The position numbers were made by a program, and so were the translations under genes. DNA of 22,505 bases from Rhizophagus sp. LPA8_4_AMF. Taxonomy: Eukaryota; Glomeromycota; Glomeromycetes; Glomerales; Glomeraceae. The notes beneath the pieces are model-generated. The model saw only the letters and a list, made by a program, of their open reading frames with translations, made no database searches and was not told the origin of the DNA. Positions 1-9,132 of this stretch are shown piece after piece (the stretch's first letter is position 1; each line of letters starts with the position of its first letter). The DNA lies in the NCBI GenBank assembly GCA_021464525.1, contig JADRCO010001107.1:1-22505 (forward strand), read 5' to 3'.

Positions 1-33
1 AACCGCTCTATTTTTGATAAGAAAGCTATCAAG

Positions 34-157
34 CGGTCGGTCAAACGGTCGGTCAGGCGGTCGGTCAAACGGTCAGCCATAGCGGTCGGTCAGAACGGTC
101 GGTCGGTCAAAGGTTCTTGACCGGTTATGACCGACCGATGACCGACCATGACCGACC
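34..157. repeat. Fold-back array of GGTCGGTCA units
   Basis: The left arm carries the 9-mer ggtcggtca repeatedly (about 34-109, four to five full units plus partial ones). The right arm carries the reverse complement tgaccgacc three times (128-157). The two arms can pair into a long GC-rich hairpin, in sharp contrast to the AT-rich surroundings. The design (short tandem units, inverted between arms) is that of a fold-back element and resembles the one at 14390-14724. The element may continue to the left of the window. Confidence 0.75.
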
Positions 158-160
158 GTT

Positions 161-1975
161 GCCATCCCTAGCTCCTATACAGCTACTGTATATCCAAGTT
201 TGACGATCAATTTGCAACACCAGAACCGCTATGGGCCTCTAAAAACTTTAATTGAAGCATTAATATAAAGGAGATTTTGTGGTAGACTCTTGTGCTGGAA
301 GTTTTGAGATTTATCAGGAACTAAAATTGGGAGTTTGTGAGGTGTGGTATAGTTTATTAAATTGTTATTCAAATAATGGTTTGTTTTCATTATAAATATT
401 AACATTATCAATACCACAAATTTTGTTAGTAATAAAATTTTCACAATTATATTTTTATTAGTTACATAAAAGGGACGTGTGTAAAGATTGCTGCTTTATA
501 CCAAAATCGATTAACTAATATGCAGTTAAACATGAATGATAAATCTAAGGGTATTTTGAAATATAATAAATACAATCATCTGGTAAACAAAGAGAAGCGA
601 TAAGAAATTCCACAAAATAGGAAATAAAAAATATACATTTTAATACAGAAAATATGTTGTGGCTCATTTGTAATACTTATGTAAGTATATGCGCCTCAGA
701 ATTTGGATGACACTAAGAATTAGTATTCTGATTTTAGATTTTTTCTATTTTTTTATCTTTAGAATTTCATATGATATTTTTGATTATTTATTATTTACTT
801 GATAATCTAAACTGCTAAAATTAGTTTCCATGAACAATACTAAGGCTTAATGTAATAGTTATTGAAGCCGCAGATATCATTGATTATCATGGCGGAGCCG
901 TGAAATCAGAGGCTGATCCGTAAAATAACTGGTTTATGGCACGGTTGATAGACTTTTAGCTTATCCTTTTAAATAGACATTACCCTGTAAAAAATATAAA
1001 TAAGGAAAATTACGGACGATCAACTTTATATTGCATCATATCAGATATGATTGTTTTATGATTTCATTTCTTTAGAATCTCAAATTTTCTAGTTTTTATT
1101 ATATTTTAATATATAAATTTATAGACATTTCTTTAAATAATTTTGTAAATTTAACTAATAAATACATTCCTTACTGTATGTAAATTTAGACACTTTTATC
1201 ATAATTACTGAATTAAATTGAATGGATATACAGTAAATAAAAATTTCATTCTAAGCCCAAATCAAAATCAGCAATCATGAAGCCATTTTAACTAAGCCAT
1301 TCTACTGTTATTACAAATCAATAATTATTATTAAGCCCATTATTAATTTTATAAATATAAGTATCTGTTAAATTTATTTGATGAAATCAAAATTCAACAA
1401 TTGGATGATGGTACGCACTGCACTTTGATTATAAAGACAATATAAAAATAGCAAGTGTACGACAAGCAAGATACTGGTTGGGAGAACAATAAAGAATCAA
1501 CTACCGGAGACATTTTAAGGAAATATGATTTATGTACTGACACAGTTAATATGCCTCATTTTTGAATTGCAACTGCTACTCTCCATCAAAACAAAATGAA
1601 TTTGGCTCCTAAATTGCTTAATTATATGATACTTCCTTCTGCTGGATATTTCTCACACAAAAAAAGAAATTTATGAAAATATCAGAAATTTCTGATTGAA
1701 TGAATTCACTTATACTTCATCAGGAATGATGATTCATTCATTAATTTAACAAATCTTATTGTAATGGACTCTTATAACAGAAAAGTGCAAGGAGAAAGTT
1801 CTAAATGCCAAATTGGAGCTGTTTACTATAAAATTGTTTGGCCACAGGATTATAAATTTATTTAAATAGGAATTAATATTAGGAAATCTTCAATCAGAAG
1901 CAACAAGCAGTTGCAAAGTAAGAATTCTCACTACTAAAGCTTTCACACATATGATTGGTTATTTATTTATTAATA
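161..1975. other. AT-rich intergenic region, no gene seen
   Basis: I read both strands and found no frame with recognisable protein similarity or a convincing exon chain. The minus-strand open frame at 229-444 is short, low in complexity and has no family signature. The only structure noted is a small inverted repeat at 1171-1236, listed separately. Confidence 0.6.
1171..1236. repeat. Short inverted repeat with TTACTGTAT / ATACAGTAA ends
   Basis: Perfect 9-bp inverted ends (1171-1179 and 1228-1236) enclose 48 AT-rich bases. A similar TACAGTAT...ATACTGTA pair bounds 3843-3922. They could be tiny non-autonomous elements, but arms this short also arise by chance in AT-rich DNA. Confidence 0.25.
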
Positions 1976-2239
1976 CTAATTCAGAATTTTTTTTTTTCCT
2001 AAAAGGGCACCTGCTTGATCAAAATCCAACCAAATTCTAAATCTTGTACCAACTCCAACTTCACTTTCAACATCTAATTTACCGCACATTTTTTCTATTA
2101 ATAATTTTATGATAGATAATCCTAATCCTGTACCAACTTGTAAAGGATTTTCTTGAGAAAATGGGTGAAATATATTTGTTAAAACATATATATGTTTTGC
2201 TGGTACTACTTCTGGAATTTCAAAGCATTTAAAGAAATT
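1976..2239 (-). pseudogene. Histidine kinase ATPase-domain fragment
   Basis: Read on the minus strand, this open stretch of 87 codons (stop at 1976-1978, in-frame stop just upstream at 2240-2242, no start Met) encodes the C-terminal half of a HATPase_c domain. It shows an F-box-like IFHPFSQENPLQ, the G2 box VGTGLGLSI, then helix and strand segments ending VESEVGVGTRFRIWL. These are hallmarks of sensor or hybrid histidine kinases, where this domain binds ATP for autophosphorylation. The N box is absent, the usual DxGxGI G1 box is degraded to CFEIPE, and no HisKA or receiver domain is readable around it. The frame ends soon after the domain in a lysine-rich tail. I therefore read it as a dead gene fragment. 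A terminal exon of a gene with introns upstream is possible but not supported by what lies upstream. Confidence 0.6.
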
Positions 2240-2747
2240 TCATGTTGCAAAAATAACTGAAAGTCATAAAAAGTCAATAAAAGTATTATAGATGTGTTAA
2301 TTGAATCAAAGGCAATACACTGTTATCAACATTGAAGAAGGAGTGATTATACCTCATCCATAGCATTGGCAACTTTTGACTTAGGAATTATACATTTTAA
2401 AAAATTTTTTACATTTTTATTAAAAAGGATTTGTAATAACTTGTTGCACACAGTTTATTTGTAACAACATATTTGTCATCCATTTCACACCTTTTCTTCT
2501 TCTCATCTTTAATGGAGACAATTTTTTTCATCCTATTTGTCACATATATTCATCACAACCCTAATTTTTCATAATTTCTGCCAGAATATTTAAAATTACC
2601 ATGTTTAGACTTAGTGCAACTAATTTCCATTTGGGCGATATCCATTCCACAAAAATTTTTTCTATTTTTAAAAATTACTATACATGGAAACTTGTATAAC
2701 TTAATATTCAAAAAGAAATATTACCGCAGGTCTTATAATTCCAGGAA
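2240..2747. other. AT-rich spacer between two gene remnants
   Basis: No gene is recognised. A minus-strand stretch near 2345-2390 reads IIPKSKVANAMDEV before a GT that could be a splice donor. It is too short to assign, but it could be more debris of the same region. Confidence 0.35.
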
Positions 2748-2854
2748 CATTATACTGATAGATGCCCAAAACATATAGGGATTACTGTGTAAAATGCTGG
2801 AAGAAAGGGCATAAGTATAAGTATTGCCCAAACGTAAAAAAAAGTGGGCCTTGA
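2748..2854 (+). pseudogene. CCHC zinc-knuckle remnant, frameshifted
   Basis: In the frame starting at 2762 a short ORF (30 codons, stop 2852-2854) contains an exact C-x2-C-x4-H-x4-C zinc knuckle (CVKCWKKGHKYKYC, 2786-2827). Directly upstream, in a different frame (2748-2780), is HYTDRCPKH, which looks like the second half of another knuckle. Two adjacent knuckle-like pieces in shifted frames suggest a decayed multi-knuckle protein. Knuckles of this kind bind single-stranded nucleic acid and occur in retrotransposon Gag-like proteins and in cellular RNA-binding proteins. No reverse transcriptase, integrase or LTR is visible nearby, so the source is uncertain and chance similarity cannot be excluded. 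Confidence 0.4.
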
Positions 2855-2860
2855 TTATTA

Positions 2861-3140
2861 AATTTTTGTACTTTTATTAAAATGTTATATTACTATTAAA
2901 ATTTTGCACTTTTATTAAAAATTTATATTACTATTAAAATTTTGCACTTTTATTAAAAATTTACATTTTTATTATAATTTTGCATTTTTATTAAAAATTT
3001 ACACTTTTATTATAATTTTGCATTTTTATTATAATTTTGCACTTTTATTGAAATTTACACTTTTATTATAATTTGCATTTTTATTATAATTTTACATTTG
3101 TATTAAAATTTTGCATTTTTATTAGTATTTTACATTTTTT
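2861..3140. repeat. AT-rich minisatellite, unit about 19 bp
   Basis: Imperfect head-to-tail copies of a unit close to attttgcacttttattaaa (variants with gcattttt, acactttt or acattttt) fill this stretch. The unit contains only a few G or C bases at fixed places, which makes the period visible. It follows directly on the zinc-knuckle remnant. Confidence 0.8.
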
Positions 3141-3328
3141 TTTGTAATTGCGATTAGTATTAAAATTTTTTATTGTTTTAAAGTACTGTATTTCATTCCA
3201 AAAAATAAAAAAAAAATTTAAAAAGATATAATGTGTAAAATCTGAAAATAAAAGTTTTTAAAATAACATTGCACATAGGGCAAGTTAATATATAAATGTC
3301 TTTTATCCCTACTCTAACCAGTGAAATA

Positions 3329-3481
3329 TTATCCTAGGTTATGAACTAATACTCCTGCATTCTCAAGTTTTCTTTCATAGTGATCAAATTTTAATTTATC
3401 ATGTATATTGCCATTAAATGGGCGAATGATAAATATAAGAAGTGGATTTTCATAAGTTAAATTCCGGCCAAAACTTATTTC
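3329..3481 (-). pseudogene. Possible orphan terminal exon, family unknown
   Basis: On the minus strand, a TTAATTAG splice-acceptor-like site (AG at 3482-3483) is followed by 50 open codons and a TAA (3329-3331). The encoded peptide has ordinary, non-low-complexity composition, with ENPLLIFIIRPF, then HDKLKFDHYERKLENAG and VLVHNLG, and reads like a strand-helix-strand end of a globular domain. No start codon or convincing upstream exon was found. A further open piece at about 3583-3690 (minus) may or may not belong. I do not recognise the family. It could be the last exon of a decayed gene. Confidence 0.3.
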
Positions 3482-3842
3482 CTAATTAATTCTGGCCGAA
3501 AATAATATCAATATATAAATTTAAACGATTTTATAATTCTCCAGTACATGATTCTTCATAATATTATGTTTTATTATATTAGAAACGTTTTATTAGGAAA
3601 GTATCTTATCAAGGTAAAAACACGTAAAAAAATGAGAAGGAATGTATTGATGGATTAAGTTAGACATACTACTAAGATCCCTCAAATCATAAAAACTTCC
3701 TATTAAGCAAAAAAAAAAACAAATAAAACCAAATTTATTTCTCTGACTAAAGAATCATATTGGATATTTCATATTTAAAATGTAGTAAAATTAAGAAATT
3801 ACCATAAAAATTGGTCAGTAGTGAAATATTAGCATACATTGG

Positions 3843-3922
3843 TACAGTATTAATATATATGTTACGCATAACAGTTCATAACATATAAATATTTGACGCA
3901 GAAGAGACGCTAATATACTGTA
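3843..3922. repeat. Short inverted repeat with TACAGTAT / ATACTGTA ends
   Basis: Perfect 8-bp inverted ends bound an 80-bp AT-rich interval. The end sequence resembles that of the interval at 1171-1236. This is weak support for a tiny MITE-like family. Confidence 0.25.
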
Positions 3923-4021
3923 TAATACACTTATCATATGAAACTAAACAAGTGACTTTGTATCTTCTATATCTTTTATTAGTATAACAAAAGAATTATT
4001 ATCAAAAGTCAACCCTAGACC

Positions 4022-4074
4022 AAACCCGGATTTATCCGGATTTATCCATATTTCCCCAGATAAATCTGGGGTTT
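4022..4074. repeat. Imperfect hairpin, AAACCC..GGATTTATC arms
   Basis: The left arm aaacccggatttatc (4022-4036) pairs with gataaatctggggttt (4059-4074), with about two differences. The left side also carries a direct duplication of ccggatttat. The function is unknown. Confidence 0.5.
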
Positions 4075-4978
4075 AATCCCAGATCAACATATATTTTTCG
4101 TTAAACTTCACCGGCGATTACCACCTATTTATTCGCACAACATTGAAAGCTCCCTTATTCCATTAAGAAGCGATTGTCCTATTTATGTCACACATACGAA
4201 AAGAATTGAATTGTCAAGAAATTATAATTTTTTCCTTTATTTCGTGCATCATTTTAATTTCTTATATTGTCACTACTTTAGTATTTTTATTTAAAGACTT
4301 GGCTCTAGTGTGGTAATCATTTCGCGTAATTTCACGTAGCAATTCTTTAAATACTGGCACTGATTTATGTTACATCTTGTGAAATAGAATTTATATCCTT
4401 ACAACGCAGTTGTCATTTTAATATGAAAGTTTTTGCTATATTTATAAAAATATAAATATGTAATGATTAAAGCTCGTTTATATATCTGATATTAAGAAAA
4501 TTAAAAGAATTAAATATTGCCGATGTTTAAGTTTTTTTTTTTTTACAAAAAAATACATTCGATTCAAATTATTTATATTTTCAAACAAACAATTCCAGTA
4601 GGTATGATATAATCGTGATTGTCCGATACGTAAACGTAGGACACTCATGATTAGGTACACTCCCTATAAAAAATTTTATCCGTTATTTCTGTAAAAACTC
4701 CGTAAAATGAACCTTTCAAGGATCCATTCACGGAAAATGTAAATAATTCGATAAATTCCGTGATATAAGGCTATTAATTCCGGGAAATATGAGCCTTTTG
4801 CGGAAAAAAGATGAAATATAAATAAGGGCCGACTTTTTTTACAGAGACTCCATTCTGGATTCTTGTCTGTCCGAACGCGTTTAAATATCAAGTAAGTATA
4901 TCGTGTGTCAATAAAGATGATCATGTGATTCATGTGATTATAACGCTTCGGACGCTCCAACAGTTCCAATTACCTAGT

Positions 4979-5256
4979 ATTTAAATCAATTTAATTTGCT
5001 ACACTGTGTTACATTTTCTTTTAATATTCAGAATATAATAAAAGACATCAAAATTTTAAATACAGTAATTATTCTTAGCAAGCATATTTTTATTTTAGCC
5101 GAATTTATATAGTTTTCATTAATATTGTGAAGATTTGAAATCATTTTATTCTGAAAAATTAATCGACATAAAAAAAATGACGCTTATTTTTCAGTAGTAT
5201 ATATGAAAGGAAAGTTCATTGAACGACGATAGTATATAATAATAGATAGTCTCCAG
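4979..5256. repeat. Duplicated upstream block, copy upstream of gene A
   Basis: This block aligns along its length with 8316-8592 upstream of gene B. Shared landmarks are atttaaatcaatt at the start, ttcttagcaa/ctcttagcaa, atcattttattctgaaaaa, cattgaacgacgatagtat and ctccag at the end. It shows that the tandem duplication which gave genes A and B covered about 0.9 kb of 5' flank as well as the gene. Confidence 0.8.
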
Positions 5257-5277
5257 ATGATCCACATGTCATATTAC

Positions 5278-5363
5278 GGCTAATTAGAAATATACTAGAA
5301 TCGGATAAATAATCGGCCGATAGGCCGATCATGTTCCGATTCTAAAGTAAATTCCAATTAGCC
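5278..5363. repeat. 86-bp hairpin element specific to copy A
   Basis: The left arm (5278-5305, ggctaattag...agaatcgga) pairs with the right arm (5335-5363, tccgattct...ccaattagcc) with few mismatches. The centre is itself palindromic (atcggccgataggccgat). It lies within the 5257-5601 stretch that copy A has and copy B lacks (8593-8644). It is therefore probably a small mobile hairpin inserted after, or lost since, the duplication. No clear target-site duplication was seen. Confidence 0.65.
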
Positions 5364-5770
5364 AAGATATAATTGATTTATCCCCTGCCATTTACACAAT
5401 AGTAAGTGTTTTATATTATATTACCTTTTTACCAGTGAGTGTAAATATAGTGTTGAATTCTATTTTCTTTCGCTTGGTTTTTTTTTCATTTTAAAAGATT
5501 TTAAAAAATTAAATATTTTAAAAAGCTTCGGAACTATTATTATTTGCTACCCAGTAGGTATACTACATTTTGCATAAATGTGTAAATGGTGCCGATCAGG
5601 GGATAAAAACTTTGGAAAAAAGTCAATATAAATACGTTGCCCAACGTGATCCAAAAAATAAGACCAATTTATATGGTATACGGTTCAAACTTTTTTTAAA
5701 AATGATGATTGATAATATTTTCAGCGTTAAAATTTGATTATTATTATTTTCGGGAACATCATTACTGTAG

Positions 5771-5820
5771 TACTGCGTCTAATAATCTTTTGTTTGGTGA
5801 TACTAGTGGCGTTGTGCAAC
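5771..5820 (+). promoter_or_regulatory. Conserved upstream motif, gene A
   Basis: tactgcgtctaataat...gttgtgcaac lies about 95-140 bases before the ATG of gene A. Matching blocks occur upstream of B (8982-9027) and C (19339-19373, minus). Conservation between the distant, inverted paralogue C and A/B, in otherwise diverged flank, suggests a promoter or 5'-UTR element. No known factor is assigned. Confidence 0.45.
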
Positions 5821-5912
5821 TATAACCGAAAACATAAATTATGCGCAAATATTTTTGTTATTAATGTTTTAACTTTGTCCGTCTTTTTCTGTCAAATAAG
5901 ATATTATTCATT

Positions 5913-8227
5913 ATGTCTGGCAATATCGGAATACAAGATACAGAAAATACGAGTGAATCTATTACTAACTGGATTGAAGAAGCTATCTTTAAAGAACATT
6001 TAAAATTTTACGAATACAAACAATTTAGTAACTTTCAACAAATCGGTATTGGGAGTTCTGGAAAAGTATACCGTGCAAATTGGAAAAATTTAGGAAAACA
6101 ATTTGCAATAAAATCTTTTTTTAATTTTAACAATATCACTCTGAAGGAAATTATTCGTGAGGTAATTTAATATATAATAAATTTTTTTTTTATTCGGTCT
6201 TTATTAGTTCTATTAGTATACTTATTTCAAAATTTTTTATTTATTTAGTTAAAAATTCAACGTGAAGTTGATGTTCGTGATAATATCATGTATTATCATG
6301 GAATAACAAAATTCGAATCAGGTATTATAAAAATATTAAACGTATTATATTGAATTTTATTCATAAAAATACATTTCTAACAATATATATATCTGATATA
6401 TATATATACATATATTTCTTTTAGAAAATAATGATAATAATTATAATTATATGTTGGTAATGGAATGTGCAGACGGTGGTAACCTTCGAGATTATTTGAA
6501 GAATAACTTCGGTAAGCTTGCTTGGAGTGATAAATACCTTATGGCGTACCAGTTAGCTTGCGCTGTTTCATGCTTATATAATAAGGGAATTGTTCATCAT
6601 GATTTGGTAATTGATTTATTATCATTTAATCATTGTTGATAATAGTATATTTGTATATACTTAATTTTAATATATTCATCTTTAATAATAGCATTCTGGC
6701 AATATATTAGTTCATCAAAACAAGATCAAACTGGCAGATTTTGGATTATCAAAAAGAATTAGAGCATCATCTAATTTTCAATCCAAATTATTTGAGATTG
6801 TTCCTTATGTTGATCCAAAAACCTTTAACGGACTAAGAAATAATAACCAAACAACACAAATATATACACTTAATGAAAAAAGTGATGTTTACAGTATTGG
6901 AGTATTATTATGGGAAATATCAAGTGGGCGACCTCCTTTTAATGCTGGAAATGAACAATATAATGTTGATTTAACGTTGAAAATTTCAAAGGGTCTTAGA
7001 GAAGCTATTGTTCCTGACACACCTGAAGATTACATAAAAATTTATACTAGTAAGTAAAATTTTAAATTTAATGACAATCTAAATATTATTTAGTTAATCG
7101 TAAATTTATTTATTTTTTATTTAGAATGTTGGGATAATGAGCCAGATAATCGTCCAACTATATATCAAATAGTTGATTGGTTGAAAGCAATCATTTCAAA
7201 TACAGTTATAACACAAAATATTCAATTCTCAAGCAAGCAAGAACTTAATGGGAATTTAGAATCACAAAGAGAATTATCTCAATTTATTCAAAACTTTGAT
7301 AAAACAAAAATACAAGAAATTGATCCTATAACATTATCAAATGAACGAGAGAAAGTTTTATTTGAAAAAGGTTTTGATATAGTAGATGAAATAAATGATT
7401 ACATTATTAAACTTGTAAATAGAGGAATTGAATGGCAGGTATTAAAGCAACAAATTATTAATTATTTTGATAATTACAATATTAATTTGCAAGAAATGTA
7501 TAATTGGTTATTGAATTATCAAAACAATTCAAATTCTATTTTTTTATTTGGTTATTTTAATTTTTATGGAATTGGAACAAAACGTGATTATAAGAAAGCA
7601 TTTAATTTATTTGTTGATGCATCAAAAAATCATCTATTCGCACAATATTTTGTTGGAAATTGTTATAGACATGGAAATGGAACCATAAAAAACGATAAAG
7701 TAGCTTTTGAATATTATGAAAAATCTGCTAATAAAAATTTTACAAATGGACAATTAGATACTGGATATTTTTATAAATACGGAATAGGTATTGAAAAAGA
7801 TTTAAAAAAAGCTCTTTATTGGTATGAAAAAGCTGCAAATAATGGAAATACAATGGCCATGTATAATTTAGGTAGAAGTTATTTAAATGGAGAAGGTGTT
7901 GAAAAAGATTACAATAAATCTTTTGAATTGTTTAAGCAATCAGCTGAAGGAGGATATTCAGGTGGAATAATGATGTTAGGATACTGTTATCATAAAGATA
8001 TTGGAACTAAAATTGACAAACAAAAAGCATTTGAATTATATCAAAAATCAGCAAATTTAGGAAATATGGTAGCACAGTATAATCTTGGTAATATGTATAA
8101 AAATGGGGATGGAATTATAGAAGATATAGATAAAGCGATTTATTGGTATGAAAAATCTGCCAAACAAGGGTATCAAGATGCGCAATACAAATTAGAAAAA
8201 CTTAAAAGTCAATGTAATTTACATTAA
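5913..8227 (+). CDS. TKL-like kinase with Sel1 repeats (gene A)
   Basis: Five exons: 5913-6161, 6249-6321, 6425-6606, 6692-7049, 7125-8227. All introns are GT-AG, phases 0,1,0,1, and the join is open for 654 residues. The kinase domain is roughly residues 40-310: Gly-rich loop 45-52 (GIGSSGKV), ATP-binding Lys67, likely alpha-C Glu83, HHD 165-167 with the catalytic Asp kept but the HRD Arg lost, SGN 170-172, DFG 184-186, PYVDPK 206-211 in place of the APE region, SDVYS 232-236 and CW...NRPT 289-299. A helical linker follows, then six SLR units plus a partial one (about 424-647), a solenoid usually used for protein binding. No signal peptide or membrane segment is seen, so it is probably cytosolic. 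The start was chosen because B aligns from the same place (ttattcattatg). It may act as a non-RD kinase. Expression is not shown by sequence. Confidence 0.9.
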
Positions 8228-8236
8228 ATTCTTTCG

Positions 8237-8309
8237 GCAAACTTATTAGACGTAATTGTGACGTAATTATTAGTTATATGGACGTAATTTAAAAATAAGT
8301 TAAGTTTGC
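8237..8309. repeat. Inverted repeat with GACGTAATT triplet at the duplication junction
   Basis: Perfect 9-bp arms gcaaactta (8237-8245) and taagtttgc (8301-8309) enclose three copies of gacgtaatt. It sits between the stop codon of gene A and the start of the second duplicated block (8316). It may be a small insertion or a relic of the duplication breakpoint. Confidence 0.5.
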
Positions 8310-8315
8310 ACTGAA

Positions 8316-8592
8316 ATTTAAATCAATTAAATTTACTATACTGTATTATATTTTTTTTAATATTTTTAAAATATAAAAAATAAAGAACTTTTTAATAATT
8401 ACTCTTAGCAAATATATTTTATTATTAACTGAAGTCGTTCTAGGACTCCAAGACTAGTAAGGATTTGGAATCATTTTTTTTCTGAAAAAATTAATTGACT
8501 TAAAATAATTGATAATACTATTTTTTAGTATATATAAAAGAAAAGATCATTGAACGACGATAGTATAAAAAAATAATAGATTGTCTCTCCAG
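8316..8592. repeat. Duplicated upstream block, copy upstream of gene B
   Basis: Counterpart of 4979-5256. After it, B continues with ataaactttgggcaaaaagtc (8645 on), which matches 5602 on in copy A. The intervening stretch is only about 50 bases in B against about 345 in A. Confidence 0.8.
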
Positions 8593-8981
8593 TTGTGCAC
8601 CCAGCCAAATGATTGGCATAGTTCCACAATGTCCTTCCTAGCTTATAAACTTTGGGCAAAAAGTCATAATATACATACGTATTATATATTTTTTTTTAAT
8701 TAGTAACGTGCATTTCTTTATTGAAATTAATTTGAATATATACAAAAATTGAAATGCTTAGAATATAAATTCTATCTACTAATTTCCATTAAAATAGTAA
8801 TGGATGTATCGCTAACGCAACACTACAATCTATCTAATCTATCTATAAATATCTGATAACTAGTAACTAATGTTTATAAACAAGTCTATCTAAAACTAAT
8901 TGGATTCTAAATTTAAATAGTAAATATATATACGTATTAGTCAAACAATATAAAATGGTATATATTACTGTAGTACAGTAG
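8593..8981. other. Remaining 5' flank of gene B
   Basis: AT-rich flank, in part alignable to A (8645-8680 with 5602-5637) and in part B-specific. The B-specific part includes a weak hairpin with gcatttc/gaaatgc arms (about 8711-8757). No gene is seen. Confidence 0.5.
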
Positions 8982-9027
8982 TACTGCATCTAATGATTGT
9001 TTGGTAATACTAATGGCGCTGTGCAAC
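8982..9027 (+). promoter_or_regulatory. Conserved upstream motif, gene B
   Basis: tactgcatctaatgat...gctgtgcaac lies about 105-150 bases before the ATG of gene B. It matches the blocks upstream of A and C. In B the tagtac leading into it is also doubled (tagtacagtagtactgc). Confidence 0.45.
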
Positions 9028-9132
9028 TATGACCGGAGAATATATTGCCGTTTACACAATAAGATTTTCAACTTGACCGTTCAATCCTATCATTTTTCAA
9101 TATTTTTTCTGCCAAATAAATTATTATTCATT

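Larger units (their letters stand above)
3482..4978. other. Intergenic region, no gene recognised
   Basis: Open frames on the minus strand at 4478-4660 and 4676-4969 have no family signature. The second is the longer and less biased, but it has no visible domain. The region holds the small inverted repeats at 3843-3922 and 4022-4074. Confidence 0.5.

Noticed and set aside
34..157. CRISPR-like array
   Set aside because: Units are 9-10 bp with no spacers of constant length and occur in both orientations; the genome is eukaryotic.
4055..4072. ccccagataaatctgggg as a transcription terminator
   Set aside because: Hairpin terminators are bacterial; in this eukaryotic context it is just part of the inverted repeat at 4022-4074.
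4676..4969. 97-residue minus ORF
   Set aside because: The longest frame in its region and not strongly biased, but I see no domain, no intron structure and no related copy in the window; left unannotated.
5734..6003. Plus-strand open frame over the start of gene A
   Set aside because: Out of frame with the kinase exons and built from leader sequence; the 5913 frame has clear kinase signatures and an aligned start in gene B.
9001..9132. Upstream extension of the first exon of gene B
   Set aside because: The frame is open and in phase, but gene A aligns from the Met at 9133, and the upstream part matches non-coding leader in A (in another frame).
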